A stretch of 64,000 nucleotides of DNA from contig NZ_JAXHDF010000002.1 in the NCBI RefSeq assembly GCF_037071985.1, positions 248,001 to 312,000 on the forward strand. The letters are read 5' to 3'. The position numbers were made by a program, and so were the translations under genes. Shown here in pieces: positions 9,248 through 18,473 of the stretch; positions within the stretch are counted from its first letter, which is position 1, and the number at the start of each line of letters is the position of its first letter. The notes beneath the pieces were generated by a model that saw nothing but the letters and a program-made list of their open reading frames with translations, was not told where the DNA came from and did not search any database. This DNA comes from Pseudogracilibacillus sp037071985 (GTDB lineage Bacteria; Bacillota; Bacilli; Bacillales; Amphibacillaceae).

Positions 9248-9685
9248 TCACTCCTTATTTTGATGTTGACAAAGTTCAAATAATACACCATTGGTTGATT
9301 TTGGATGCAAAAATGCGATTTGGGCATTATCTGCTCCTTCTTTGGCTTGTTCATTAATCAACTGGATACCATTCGACTTTAAGTTTGCAAGCCGATCATT
9401 AATATTATTTACTTCAAGGGCTATGTGATGAATACCCTCGCCTTTCTTATGTATAAAACGATAAATCGGTGATTCGTTACTTAACGGTTCTAATAATTCA
9501 ATTCTCGATTCACCAATTTTTAAAAATGCAACTCTAACTTGTTCAGATGCTACTTCTTCAACTCTTTCTAATGTGAGACCAAGTAAATCTGTATAAAAGT
9601 TAATCGAATCATGCAAATTTTTTACAGCTATCCCGATATGAGCAATTTTTTTAGGAGCATCTTTCGACTTAGATAATTGATCCAT
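9248..9685 (-). CDS. mce: Methylmalonyl-CoA epimerase (YqjC)
   Basis: Glyoxalase/VOC-fold metalloenzyme interconverting (R)- and (S)-methylmalonyl-CoA. The 145-aa protein has two beta-alpha-beta modules: KIAHIGIAVKNL at the start (metal His17), EGIHHIALEVNNI in the middle (second metal His), and the closing VLFELCQ with the metal Glu. The ATG at 9685 is chosen over an upstream in-frame ATG at 9703 because GGAGG lies 7 nt before it. First gene of the yqjC-yqjD-yqjE set. It faces the small gene at 9787 across a roughly 100-bp divergent promoter region. Confidence 0.93.
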   Translation of the reverse strand: MDQLSKSKDAPKKIAHIGIAVKNLHDSINFYTDLLGLTLERVEEVASEQVRVAFLKIGESRIELLEPLSNESPIYRFIHKKGEGIHHIALEVNNINDRLANLKSNGIQLINEQAKEGADNAQIAFLHPKSTNGVLFELCQHQNKE

Positions 9686-9786
9686 TTCATTTCCTCCAAT
9701 CAACTTCGATTATTCTTATATACTTGTTCATTTTACCATTTAACGATAAACTATATAATAGAAATTGTATTAAAGGGGGATTTATC

Positions 9787-9924
9787 GTGACGAAAAAACA
9801 AAATCATGTGCCAAAAAGAAAATCAAAGCGAGAGCGCCGAACGAAGTTATTTGTTTATTTAATGGTTCTTGCGATGCTCTTATCTTTATTAACAGCTGGT
9901 TTAAGCGGACTATCCCTATTATAA
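9787..9924 (+). CDS. prli42: Prli42-like stressosome-associated micro-membrane protein
   Basis: A 45-aa protein: a very basic N-terminal half (KRKSKRERRTK at about 10-20) followed by one hydrophobic segment (about 21-45) ending at the C-terminus. This is the layout of Prli42, which in Listeria anchors the stressosome to the membrane through a basic tail. The segment VYLMVLAMLLS resembles Bacillus proteins carrying that name. GTG start at 9787 with AAAGGGGGA 6 nt upstream; the ATG at 9724 has no ribosome binding site. The N-terminus is longer than in the roughly 31-aa Listeria protein. Family assignment is from memory of the motif and the yqjA neighbourhood. The gene itself is well supported. 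Confidence 0.65.
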   Translation: MTKKQNHVPKRKSKRERRTKLFVYLMVLAMLLSLLTAGLSGLSLL

Positions 9925-9949
9925 TTGAAACAAATAAGGAGACTGGACA

Positions 9950-10942
9950 TTAATTCGCTTTTCCTGTCTTCTTTTGCTTTTTTTGTTTCATTTTCACATC
10001 TGTTTTTTTAAATTTACTTTTTAACATTAAATATTCCTCAATATCGTATAGGAGCTGAAACAAGCTTGCTCTCGTTTCAAATTCATCTTGAGTGGTTGGC
10101 AATTCTTCCCGTTTAAATTCAGTCCGAATATCTTTTAATTCATCCAAAAATAATACTGCTGTATTCCCGGGATGCACCGCTTCACTCAATCTTTCAAAAA
10201 ATGCCGCTATTCGTTCGGACACATCATCCCTATTTGGTAAACGAGTGACGAGTGGCAACATTTGTTGAAGTAAATCAAACTGTTTTCTGCGCATAATAAA
10301 GTAATCTTCAAATGAATGTTCATCTCTTAATAAATGATTCTCGCGATCTCTTTCTACAAGTTCATCTGCTTCTTCTAATATTTCTTCTACTTTCGTTATT
10401 TCTTTTCCATCCCAATCCATATGCTGTTCACGGATATAAAGTGCAATTTCATATAAAATGATTTGAAAATTGTCTTCTAATTGTTTCTGTTTTGCTTTTA
10501 ATTGCTTATCTAAACTAGGCATATATAAATTTACTAATAACCCTGTTCCAATTCCGATTATAATTAATAAAAATTGATCAAATAAAAAATCAAAATTTAT
10601 ATTACCGAACCCATAAAGATTAAGCGTAATAACCGTACTCGTCATAATTCCTTTTTCAATTTTTAATAAAACTGTAGTCGGAATAAATACAGCAAGTAAT
10701 AAACCGAGAACGATAGGAGAATAGCTAAACAGTTCGAAAAAAACAACAGAAAAAACGATTGCTAAAATACAAGCTAAAAATCGATGCCATGCACTTTCTG
10801 CTGATTTTTTTCTAGAAGGCTGAATACATAAGATTGTTAATATGCCAGCTGAAGCAACATTCGTAACACCAAAAATCTGAGCGATTGAAATTGCAATTGG
10901 CGTAGCAATAGCTGTTTTAATCGTCCGATAACCGATTTTCAC
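9950..10942 (-). CDS. yqjA: YqjA-like aromatic acid exporter family membrane protein
   Basis: A 330-aa protein with about five hydrophobic segments in the first 150 residues (ATPIAISIAQIFG, ILTILCI, FLACILAIVFSVVFFEL, VLGLLLAVFIPTTVLL, FLLIIIGIGTGLLVNLY). A long charged, mostly helical cytoplasmic domain follows, ending in a Lys-rich tail. This matches the ArAE_1/DUF939 family to which B. subtilis YqjA belongs. Transport of aromatic acids is the family label, not something shown here. Convergent with the Prli42-like gene (25-nt gap). The ATG at 10942 is preceded by GAGGGATG. Confidence 0.85.
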   Translation of the reverse strand: MKIGYRTIKTAIATPIAISIAQIFGVTNVASAGILTILCIQPSRKKSAESAWHRFLACILAIVFSVVFFELFSYSPIVLGLLLAVFIPTTVLLKIEKGIMTSTVITLNLYGFGNINFDFLFDQFLLIIIGIGTGLLVNLYMPSLDKQLKAKQKQLEDNFQIILYEIALYIREQHMDWDGKEITKVEEILEEADELVERDRENHLLRDEHSFEDYFIMRRKQFDLLQQMLPLVTRLPNRDDVSERIAAFFERLSEAVHPGNTAVLFLDELKDIRTEFKREELPTTQDEFETRASLFQLLYDIEEYLMLKSKFKKTDVKMKQKKQKKTGKAN

Positions 10943-11002
10943 CTTTACATCCCTCTTATCTTTATTCTGTTTTTCACATCAGTTATTGGGAGTTTTGTAA
11001 AA

Positions 11003-11046
11003 ATAAGACTGCTCAAAATAACTGAGTCAGTCTTATCATTATAGCA
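11003..11046 (-). terminator. Terminator after brxB
   Basis: Inverted repeat ATAAGACTG (11003-11011) / CAGTCTTAT (11038-11046) with extra pairing CTCA/TGAG inside. On the minus strand the stem is followed by TTTTTAC. It lies just past the brxB stop. Confidence 0.8.
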
Positions 11047-11056
11047 AAAACGATAT

Positions 11057-11488
11057 TTATATTTCTTTACAATGTTCATCAAAAATTTGTTGTAATCGGC
11101 TGATTACTTCCATCGGAGATGAACCTTCTATATCATGTCGTTCAAGCATCGTAACAATTTTTCCATCTTCTAAAAAGGCAAACGATGGCGATGAAGGTGG
11201 ATACCCTTCAAAATATGTTCGTGCTTTTTCTGTAGCTTCTCTATCTTGACCAGCGAATATAGTTACTAAATGGTCAGGACGTTTATCATAATGTATCGCA
11301 TTAGCTGCTGCTGGTCTTGCAACTCCACCTGCACAACCACAAACAGAATTAATCATTACTAGTGTTGTTCCTTTTCGAGTTAACGCTTCATCTACTTGAT
11401 CAGCTTCAGTTACTTCTTCATAACCAGCTTCTCGCATATCTTCTCGAGCAACATTAACTACATCTACCATAAAATCATTGAAACTCAT
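11057..11488 (-). CDS. brxB: Bacilliredoxin BrxB (YqiW)
   Basis: Thiol-disulfide protein that removes bacillithiol from S-bacillithiolated proteins. The 143-aa protein is the right length for the BrxA/BrxB family and carries the CGC active site at residues 50-52 in NSVCGCAGG. It also has the family stretch GYPPSSPSFAFLEDGKIV. The ATG at 11488 has AAAGGAGATG upstream. It lies directly downstream of bkdB, as yqiW does in B. subtilis. No strong terminator separates it from bkdB, so read-through from the bkd operon is possible, but the roughly 98-bp gap leaves room for its own promoter. Confidence 0.93.
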   Translation of the reverse strand: MSFNDFMVDVVNVAREDMREAGYEEVTEADQVDEALTRKGTTLVMINSVCGCAGGVARPAAANAIHYDKRPDHLVTIFAGQDREATEKARTYFEGYPPSSPSFAFLEDGKIVTMLERHDIEGSSPMEVISRLQQIFDEHCKEI

Positions 11489-11586
11489 TCTGATACATCT
11501 CCTTTATCAATCTAAACAATATCTAATACAAGTTTAACAACATTAATTTATAATATCAATTTATAGAGACTTGATCTACTCATATA

Positions 11587-12816
11587 TTAGATGGTTATAT
11601 TTTTCTCATTCATATTTTCTAATAATGATTTTATTCGTGCTAAAAATCTTCCACAAATTAATCCATCTAATACACGATGATCCAACGATAAAGAAAGATT
11701 GACGATATCCCGTGCTGCAAACATGTTATTAATAATAACTGGTCGTTTAACGATCGATTCTACTTGTAAAATTGCTGCTTGTGGATGATTAATAATTCCC
11801 ATCGATGAAACAGATCCAAATGTACCTGTATTATTAACGGTAAACGTTCCCGCTTCCATATCAGATGGAGCCAAGTTATTCGAACGTGCTTTTTCTGCCA
11901 ATTGATAAATATCTTTAGCTATTCCTTTAATGCTTTTCTCATCTGCGCCTTTGATTACTGGGACGAATAATTCATTCTCTTTAGCAACAGCAATAGATAT
12001 ATTGATATCATGTCTTTGGATTATTTTGTCTCCAGCCCAAGTACTATTTACTTCTGGAAATTCTTTTAATGCCCTAGCTACAGCATAAACAAAAAATGAA
12101 AAATAAGTTAAAGAATAACCTTCTCTTTGCTTAAATTCAGTTTTAATCTTATTTCGATAGGAAACTAAATCGGTAACATCTACTTCAACTTGCATCCATG
12201 CGTGAGGGATCTCTTGTTTTGAACGCGTCATATTTTCCGCGATTATTTTTCTAATACCAGTCACAGGTATTTCATTATCTTTACCACCAGCCGAATAGAT
12301 TGCTGTTTGGTCTTCAGTTTCTTTTTCTTTAATAGGTGCCTTATCCATTTTCCCGGAATTAATATAAGCTTGAATGTCTTTCCTTGTAATTCTTCCACCG
12401 AGGCCTGTTCCGCTAATTGATTGTAAATCAATATTATGTTCGCCAGCTAATTTAACTACCGCTGGAGAATATCTGGAACGCATCGAAGTTTCATCTGATG
12501 TTTCAATTGGCCTTTCTTTAAGGTTCCCTGTCGAAGGTTGATTTTTTTGTTCAGCTTGTTCTGACTCTTGCTCATTTTCTGTTTCTATATAGCAAATAAG
12601 CTCTCCGACTGCGACTGTATCTCCCTCTTCACGCACAATTTCTTTTATTACTCCCGAGTAAGAGGAAGGTACTTCTGCATTCACCTTATCCGTCATGACT
12701 TCCGCTATGGGGTCATATTTGTTTACGGTATCCCCGACTTTCACAAGCCAACTATTTATTGTCCCTTCTGTAACACTTTCACCTAACTTAGGCATTGTAA
12801 TCTTTTTAGTATCCAA
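11587..12816 (-). CDS. bkdB: Branched-chain 2-oxoacid dehydrogenase E2 (lipoamide acyltransferase)
   Basis: E2 core of the Bkd complex, moving branched acyl groups to CoA. The 409-aa protein has an N-terminal lipoyl domain with the lipoylated Lys44 in EVMTDKVNAEVPSS. An acidic linker follows, then a peripheral subunit-binding domain at about 115-150 (YSPAVVKLA...GLGGRITRKDI). The CAT-type catalytic domain from about 185 ends with the active-site SLDHRVLDG. Last gene of bcd-buk-lpdV-bkdAA-bkdAB-bkdB. It supplies acyl-CoA for branched fatty acid priming as well as energy. Distinguished from PdhC at 26214 by the TDK lipoyl motif and the operon context. Confidence 0.95.
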   Translation of the reverse strand: MDTKKITMPKLGESVTEGTINSWLVKVGDTVNKYDPIAEVMTDKVNAEVPSSYSGVIKEIVREEGDTVAVGELICYIETENEQESEQAEQKNQPSTGNLKERPIETSDETSMRSRYSPAVVKLAGEHNIDLQSISGTGLGGRITRKDIQAYINSGKMDKAPIKEKETEDQTAIYSAGGKDNEIPVTGIRKIIAENMTRSKQEIPHAWMQVEVDVTDLVSYRNKIKTEFKQREGYSLTYFSFFVYAVARALKEFPEVNSTWAGDKIIQRHDINISIAVAKENELFVPVIKGADEKSIKGIAKDIYQLAEKARSNNLAPSDMEAGTFTVNNTGTFGSVSSMGIINHPQAAILQVESIVKRPVIINNMFAARDIVNLSLSLDHRVLDGLICGRFLARIKSLLENMNEKNITI

Positions 12817-12853
12817 TTTACTTCCCTCCCTTACAATTTAACCAAACAATCGC

Positions 12854-13837
12854 TTAAAACAAAGCCAGCTCTCGTACCGCTTTTTCAATTTTATCTTCAT
12901 CAATTAGGAAGGCTTTTTCAAGTGAGTGTGCGTAAGGCATTGCAGGTACATCTGGACCGGCAAGTCGTCGAATTGGTGCATCTAACTCAAATAAACAATG
13001 TTCTGCAATGATCGCTGCAACTTCTCCAATCACACTACCTTCTTTATTATCTTCTGTCACAAGTAACACTTTTCCTGTTTTACTAGCTGCTTCTATAATA
13101 GCCTCTTGGTCTAAAGGATAAACAGTTCTTAAATCAAGTATATGAACATCTATCCCTTCTTTAGCAAGCGTTTCGGCTGCTTGTTTAGCTAGATGAACAC
13201 AAAGACCATATGTAATTACTGTGACATCAGTGCCTTCTCGTTTTACGCTAGCTTTACCGATTGGAACGATGTAATCCTCTTCCGGCACTTCTTCCTTTAA
13301 TAATCGATATGCACGCTTATGCTCAAAGAATAAAACAGGGTCATTATCACGAATAGCTGCTTTTAGTAATCCTTTCGCATCATATGGGGAAGATGGCATC
13401 ACTATTTTCAGTCCTGGTTGATTGTTAAACATCGCCTCAATAGATTGTGAATGATATAACGCTCCACTAATTCCCCCACCATATGGTGCTCGGATTGTAA
13501 TTGGACAATTCCAATCATTATTTGAACGGTACCTGATTTTTGCAGCTTCCGACACTATTTGATTTACTGCTGGCAAAATAAAGTCGGCAAATTGGATTTC
13601 AGCAATTGGTCTCATACCATACATTGCTGCACCAATACTAACTCCAACAATAGCCGATTCTGCTAAAGGTGCATCAATAACACGTTCTTCGCCGTATTTC
13701 TGATATAACCCATCTGTTGCCCGGAAAACTCCCCCTTTACCCCCTACATCTTCTCCAACGATAAATACATTTTCATCTTTTTCAAGTTCTTCATTCATCG
13801 CAGCTGTTATCGCTTGAATGTATGAGATCTCAGCCAT
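12854..13837 (-). CDS. bkdAB: Branched-chain 2-oxoacid dehydrogenase E1 beta subunit
   Basis: Beta chain of the thiamine-diphosphate dependent E1 that decarboxylates branched 2-oxo acids. The 327-aa transketolase-like protein has GEDVGGKGGVFRAT, DAPLAESAIVG, PYGGGISGALYHSQS and FEHKRAYR. The downstream half is the C-terminal transketolase domain (VTYGLCVH, LDLRTVYPLD). The YHSQSIEA stretch is typical of BkdAB and differs from PdhB's HADSLEG form. Translationally close to bkdAA (12-nt gap). The ATG at 13837 is preceded by GAGGTGGG. Confidence 0.95.
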   Translation of the reverse strand: MAEISYIQAITAAMNEELEKDENVFIVGEDVGGKGGVFRATDGLYQKYGEERVIDAPLAESAIVGVSIGAAMYGMRPIAEIQFADFILPAVNQIVSEAAKIRYRSNNDWNCPITIRAPYGGGISGALYHSQSIEAMFNNQPGLKIVMPSSPYDAKGLLKAAIRDNDPVLFFEHKRAYRLLKEEVPEEDYIVPIGKASVKREGTDVTVITYGLCVHLAKQAAETLAKEGIDVHILDLRTVYPLDQEAIIEAASKTGKVLLVTEDNKEGSVIGEVAAIIAEHCLFELDAPIRRLAGPDVPAMPYAHSLEKAFLIDEDKIEKAVRELALF

Positions 13838-13849
13838 ATTATCCCACCT

Positions 13850-14842
13850 CTACTTTTCATACACATAATCTAGTAATGTATCCGGACTTGCAAATGCTGC
13901 TTGCTCAGCATAGTCTGTTGCTTCATTAATTTCGTCGGCTATTTCGTTATTCATTTTTTCTTCTAATTCGTCAGTTAAGACTCCACACTGCTTTAAATAG
14001 GTGGAGAACAAACTAATACAATCATTTTTACGTGCTTCCTCTAACTCTTCATTCGTCCGATAGGTTCGGTCATTATCGTCACTGGAATGTGCTGTCAATC
14101 TTACTGTAACAGCTTCAATTAAAGAAGGCCCTTCATTGTTTGCCGCTCTTTCTCGAGCATCTTTAACTGCTTTATACACATCTAAGGGATCATTCCCATT
14201 TACTACGATCCCAGGCATCCCATATGATTGTGCTCGCACAGCAATGTTTTCACTTGCCACTTGCTTTTCATATGGAACAGAAATTGCTAGTTTATTATTT
14301 TGGACAAGCGTTATTACAGGTAATTTATGGACTCCGGCAAAATTAAGCCCTTCGTGAAAATCACCTTGGTTAGTTGAACCGTCTCCTAACGTAGTGAATG
14401 TTACAAAATCTTCATTTTTTAATTTGGCTGCAAGAGCAAAGCCCACTGCATGTGGCAATTGTGTCGTAACAGGAGAAGAACCGGTAATAATTCGATTTTT
14501 CTTATCTCCAAAATGGCCCGGCATCTGTCTGCCTCCTGAGTTTGGATCTTCCGCTTTTGCAAAACCTGATAACATTAAATCTTTTGTTGTCATACCGAAG
14601 TGCAAGACAACACCCATATCTCTGTAATATGGTGCCACATAATCTTTTTCTACATTTAATGCAAAAGCTGCCCCAACCTGTGCCGCTTCTTGACCTTGAC
14701 ATGAAATAACAAATGGAATTTTTCCTGCACGATTTAACAACCACATTCTCTCATCAATTTTTCTAGCAAGAAGCATGGTTCTATACATATTAATGACATC
14801 TTTATCCGTAAGCCCTAAAGAAGAGTGTCTATTTTCTCCCAT
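13850..14842 (-). CDS. bkdAA: Branched-chain 2-oxoacid dehydrogenase E1 alpha subunit
   Basis: Alpha chain of E1, pairing with BkdAB; binds thiamine diphosphate. The 330-aa protein shows the cofactor motif GDGSTNQGDFHEGLNFA (about 152-168) ending in the metal Asn region. It also has the alpha-chain start YRTMLLARKIDERM and the phosphorylation-loop-like TAHSSDDNDRTYR. Gap to lpdV is 12 nt. Ribosome binding site GGGGAGAGGA. Several open frames on the opposite strand (14136-14357, 14394-14627) are shadows. Confidence 0.95.
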   Translation of the reverse strand: MGENRHSSLGLTDKDVINMYRTMLLARKIDERMWLLNRAGKIPFVISCQGQEAAQVGAAFALNVEKDYVAPYYRDMGVVLHFGMTTKDLMLSGFAKAEDPNSGGRQMPGHFGDKKNRIITGSSPVTTQLPHAVGFALAAKLKNEDFVTFTTLGDGSTNQGDFHEGLNFAGVHKLPVITLVQNNKLAISVPYEKQVASENIAVRAQSYGMPGIVVNGNDPLDVYKAVKDARERAANNEGPSLIEAVTVRLTAHSSDDNDRTYRTNEELEEARKNDCISLFSTYLKQCGVLTDELEEKMNNEIADEINEATDYAEQAAFASPDTLLDYVYEK

Positions 14843-14854
14843 TTTCCTCTCCCC

Positions 14855-16279
14855 TTATCCATGAATTTGTACATGATCAACTGCTAAAGCAGATTCCAAA
14901 AACACTTCCGATAATGTTGGATGCGGATGAACTGTTTTAGAAATTTCCCAAGCAGTTGCATCTAATACTTTCGCCAGGCTTGCTTCCGATATTAAATCAG
15001 TTACATGTGACCCGACCATATGAACACCTAAAATATCTTCAGTCTGTTGATCAACGATTATTTTTGTAAAACCAATTGGTTCCCCATAAACATGTGCCTT
15101 TCCAATACCCTGGAATGGAAAGGTTCCTACTTTTATGTCATAGCCTGCATCTTTAGCCTGTTGTTCAGTCAGCCCAACCTTCCCAACTTCTGGAAAAGAA
15201 TAGATACAAGCCGGAATTTGAAGTGGATTAAGTGGGTCTGGGCTTTTCCCTGCCATATGTTCTACAGCTATAATTCCTTCGGCAGAGGCCACATGAGCTA
15301 ACTGCATCCCACCAATACAATCCCCTATCGCATAAATATGAGATTCTTTCGTTTGATACATTTCATTCGTTTGAATCACATTATTTTTAATTTGGATGGA
15401 TGTGTTCGTTAGTCCTATCTCTGAAATATTTGCTTCTCTTCCAATAGAAACTAATAATTTATCCACTTCAATATTTTGCTGTTTACCTTGTGTGTTAACG
15501 GATAGTCGTATTGTTGAATCGTTTATTTCAATTGTGTCAGATTCAACTGCCGTATCAGTTAGAATAGTAACTCCACGACTTTCTAAAGCCTTTAACACTT
15601 CCTGTTGAACGGCTAGATCTTCTCCTGCTAATATAGTTTTATTATTTTCAATGACTGTTACCTCAACACCTAAGTCCTGTAACATGGAGGCCCATTCAAT
15701 CCCTATAACGCCTCCACCAATTATTAGTATGGAGCTTGGTAGCTCTGTTAATTGAAGTGCATGATCCGAATTTAAAATATGCTCTCCATCAAAAGGCATA
15801 CCCGGAAAAGGTCTTGGAGTTGAGCCGGTAGCAATTAAAACAAATTTAGGAATCAGCATCGTATTATCCTGGCCATTTTTATATTCGACAGAAATTGTTC
15901 CAGGCATAGGAGAAAAAATACTTGGTCCTAATATTCTCCCATAGCCTTGATAAACATCAATTCCATTCTTTTTCATTAAAGATTGTACTCCTTGATAAAG
16001 CGTATTAACTATTTTATCTTTTCTTTCCTGAGCTTTTGGAAAAATTAATTGGAGGTTATTTACTTCAATTCCGTATGTTAACGCATCTTGCATTTGCCGA
16101 TACATTTCTGCCGTTCTTAATAATGATTTAGATGGTATACAACCATGATGGAGACAAGTTCCACCTAATTTTTCTGCCTCCACAACGGCTACTTTCATTC
16201 CAAGTTGAGACGCACGTATAGCTGCTACATATCCACCAGTGCCCCCACCTAGAATGACAAGATCATATTCTTTCGACAC
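14855..16279 (-). CDS. lpdV: Dihydrolipoamide dehydrogenase of the Bkd complex (E3)
   Basis: FAD flavoprotein that reoxidises the E2 lipoyl arm and passes electrons to NAD. The 474-aa protein has an N-terminal FAD-binding motif GGGTGGYVAA, redox-active Cys42 and Cys47 in GGTCLHHGCIPS, a second dinucleotide fold (IIGGGVIGIEWAS), the AIGDCIGG FAD motif, and the catalytic His-Glu pair in HPHPTLSEVF. It is the Bkd-dedicated E3 by position between buk and bkdAA; PdhD at 24804 is the pyruvate-complex counterpart. Confidence 0.95.
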   Translation of the reverse strand: MSKEYDLVILGGGTGGYVAAIRASQLGMKVAVVEAEKLGGTCLHHGCIPSKSLLRTAEMYRQMQDALTYGIEVNNLQLIFPKAQERKDKIVNTLYQGVQSLMKKNGIDVYQGYGRILGPSIFSPMPGTISVEYKNGQDNTMLIPKFVLIATGSTPRPFPGMPFDGEHILNSDHALQLTELPSSILIIGGGVIGIEWASMLQDLGVEVTVIENNKTILAGEDLAVQQEVLKALESRGVTILTDTAVESDTIEINDSTIRLSVNTQGKQQNIEVDKLLVSIGREANISEIGLTNTSIQIKNNVIQTNEMYQTKESHIYAIGDCIGGMQLAHVASAEGIIAVEHMAGKSPDPLNPLQIPACIYSFPEVGKVGLTEQQAKDAGYDIKVGTFPFQGIGKAHVYGEPIGFTKIIVDQQTEDILGVHMVGSHVTDLISEASLAKVLDATAWEISKTVHPHPTLSEVFLESALAVDHVQIHG

Positions 16280-16292
16280 GAAGACTCCTCCC

Positions 16293-17381
16293 TTATTCGG
16301 TCTTTTTTCTATAACTTTTTGGTGTTTCCTCTTGTTTCAGAACTCGCAATGTTCCAGCATTTAAGGCTTGTAAATCATATTCACCTGGATAAATAAATAC
16401 ATCCGCAATCCAGTTAATTCTTTCTGTAATGAACTCTGTTAGAAGGTCACTATTAGAAATTTCACCCGTTAGTACTACACCGTGTACTTTTCCAGCTAAA
16501 ACTACAGCCATAGCACCTATCTCTTTAGCAATTTGGTAAGCCATTGCTTCGAAAATTTCCTTCGCATATAGATCATTACTTTTTATTCTATTTTCAATTT
16601 CTGTAATATCTTCTGTATGTAAATAGGCCTTTAAGCCGCCTTTATACGTAATTTTATTAATTACATCTTCTTCTCTGTAATCCCCAGAAAAACATAGGGA
16701 AATTAATGCTTCAGATGGAATGGTTCCTGCTCTTTCTAAAGAAAATGGTCCATCTCCGTGCAAGCCATTATTCACATCAATAACCTTTCCTTCTTGATGT
16801 GCACCAATCGTAATTCCGTGTCCTATATGTGCAACAATTAAATTGGCCTGTTCATAGGTAAGGTTTAGTTCTTTAGCTGCTTGACGTGCAACTGCTTTTT
16901 GGTTCAATGCATGAAAAATGCTTTTCCTCTCTATTCCTGGTAAACCAGAAATTTTCGCAAGTTCACTAAGTTCATCAACTACAGGAGGGTCAACAATATA
17001 GGCAGGTATATTTAACCCCTTGGCAATTTCAAATGCTAATATACCACCTAAGTTAGAAGCATGCTTGCCGTTGTAACTGCTCCTTAAATCAGTAAGCACA
17101 TCATTTGATACAATATATGTGCCTCCTTCAATTGCTCGTAATAATCCTCCATTTGCTGAAACAGCATCTAATTTAGACATATTAATTCCAGCTTCGTTTA
17201 AAGCACGTAATAACTGTGTCTTTCTCACTGTTACTTCATTATCTATTTCAGCTAAATCACTATTAAAAATAGAGTGGTGCTGAACTCTCTGTTTAAAAAT
17301 ACACCTTTCATCATGAAAAACACTTATATTAGTTGTAGTTGATTTCGGATTAATGACCAAGATGCGATGCTGTCTGTACAT
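16293..17381 (-). CDS. buk: Butyrate kinase
   Basis: Acetokinase-family enzyme converting butyryl/isobutyryl phosphate plus ADP to the acid plus ATP. The 362-aa length fits Buk. The ASKHA-fold phosphate loop ILVINPKSTTTNISVF is at the start. Conserved stretches VAHIGHGITIGAH, GLHGDGPFSLERAGT and LTGEISNS follow. In B. subtilis Buk works with phosphotransbutyrylase Ptb, encoded first in the same operon; no ptb is present here. It sits 3 nt after bcd. Confidence 0.93.
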   Translation of the reverse strand: MYRQHRILVINPKSTTTNISVFHDERCIFKQRVQHHSIFNSDLAEIDNEVTVRKTQLLRALNEAGINMSKLDAVSANGGLLRAIEGGTYIVSNDVLTDLRSSYNGKHASNLGGILAFEIAKGLNIPAYIVDPPVVDELSELAKISGLPGIERKSIFHALNQKAVARQAAKELNLTYEQANLIVAHIGHGITIGAHQEGKVIDVNNGLHGDGPFSLERAGTIPSEALISLCFSGDYREEDVINKITYKGGLKAYLHTEDITEIENRIKSNDLYAKEIFEAMAYQIAKEIGAMAVVLAGKVHGVVLTGEISNSDLLTEFITERINWIADVFIYPGEYDLQALNAGTLRVLKQEETPKSYRKKTE

Positions 17382-17384
17382 AAA

Positions 17385-18473
17385 TTATCTTCCTCGTAAA
17401 ATATGTTTATTGTTCGGTAGGAATTGTCTATTTGAAGATCGAATAGCTTGAATCCTTTCCTCTGCTAAATGATCAGCCGCAACTGATGTAGATATATTTT
17501 TTTCTTTAGAGATTTGAAAAACTTTTTGTAAAATAGTGTAAATAGATTCAACCTTCTTCATTACTCTTTCTCGATCATATCCTTGAAGTTCATCAGCTAC
17601 ATTGATGACACCACCAGAGTTGATAACATAATCTGGCGCATACACTATTCCTTTTTCAAATAATAATTCTCCATGTCGGCTTTCCGCTAATTGATTATTT
17701 GCACTTCCTGCAACTACTTTTGCCTTTAACTGTTCTATTGTTTGATCATTAATGGTACCGCCAAGTGCACAAGGAGAGTAAATGTCACATTCAACCCCAT
17801 ATATACTATCTGGATCTACAAATTGTGCATTAAATTCATTAACAGCTCGATTTACTGCCTCTTCATTAATATCTGTGACGATTAAATTGGCGCCTTCTTC
17901 ATGTAAATATTTACATAAATTATAAGCGACATGACCTACCCCTTGAACAGCGATTGTTCTACCATGTAAACTATTGGAACCAAAAGCTTCTTCAGCTGCC
18001 GCTTTCATCCCGTAATATATTCCTAATGCTGTCACTGGTGACGGATCTCCTACTCCACCACTTGATGTTCCCGTTACAAAATCTGTTTCTAAATAGATTG
18101 TATCCATATCTTCTTCTGTCGTACCTACATCCTCAGCGGTAATATATCGACCGTTCAGACTTTCGACATAACGACCAAATGCACGGAATAATGCTTCATT
18201 CTTATCCGACTTTGGATCCCCGATAATCACTGCCTTACCGCCGCCCAGGTTTAATCCGGCAGCAGCATTTTTATAAGTCATCCCTCTAGCAAGTCGTAAA
18301 ACATCTCTCATTGCTTCTTCTTCGCTAGAATAATTCCACATTCTCGTTCCACCAAGAGCTGGACCTAAAGTTGTGTCATGAATTGCAATGATTGCTTTTA
18401 ATCCTGATTCCTTATCATAACAATATACAATTTGCTCATAGTCATGTTCTTCAATTAATTCAAATGTCTTCAT
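17385..18473 (-). CDS. bcd: Leucine dehydrogenase (Bcd)
   Basis: NAD-dependent oxidative deamination of leucine, valine and isoleucine to the 2-oxo acids used by the Bkd complex. The 362-aa protein has the Glu/Leu/Phe/Val dehydrogenase layout. The N-terminal catalytic domain carries GPALGGTRMW and the catalytic Lys in LNLGGGKAVIIGDP. The C-terminal Rossmann fold carries VQGVGHVAYNL. The ATG at 18473 is preferred because AAGGAG lies 8 nt upstream; the GTG at 18482 overlaps that site. It is the first gene of the bkd operon, with the sigma-54 promoter about 50 nt upstream. Confidence 0.95.
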   Translation of the reverse strand: MKTFELIEEHDYEQIVYCYDKESGLKAIIAIHDTTLGPALGGTRMWNYSSEEEAMRDVLRLARGMTYKNAAAGLNLGGGKAVIIGDPKSDKNEALFRAFGRYVESLNGRYITAEDVGTTEEDMDTIYLETDFVTGTSSGGVGDPSPVTALGIYYGMKAAAEEAFGSNSLHGRTIAVQGVGHVAYNLCKYLHEEGANLIVTDINEEAVNRAVNEFNAQFVDPDSIYGVECDIYSPCALGGTINDQTIEQLKAKVVAGSANNQLAESRHGELLFEKGIVYAPDYVINSGGVINVADELQGYDRERVMKKVESIYTILQKVFQISKEKNISTSVAADHLAEERIQAIRSSNRQFLPNNKHILRGR

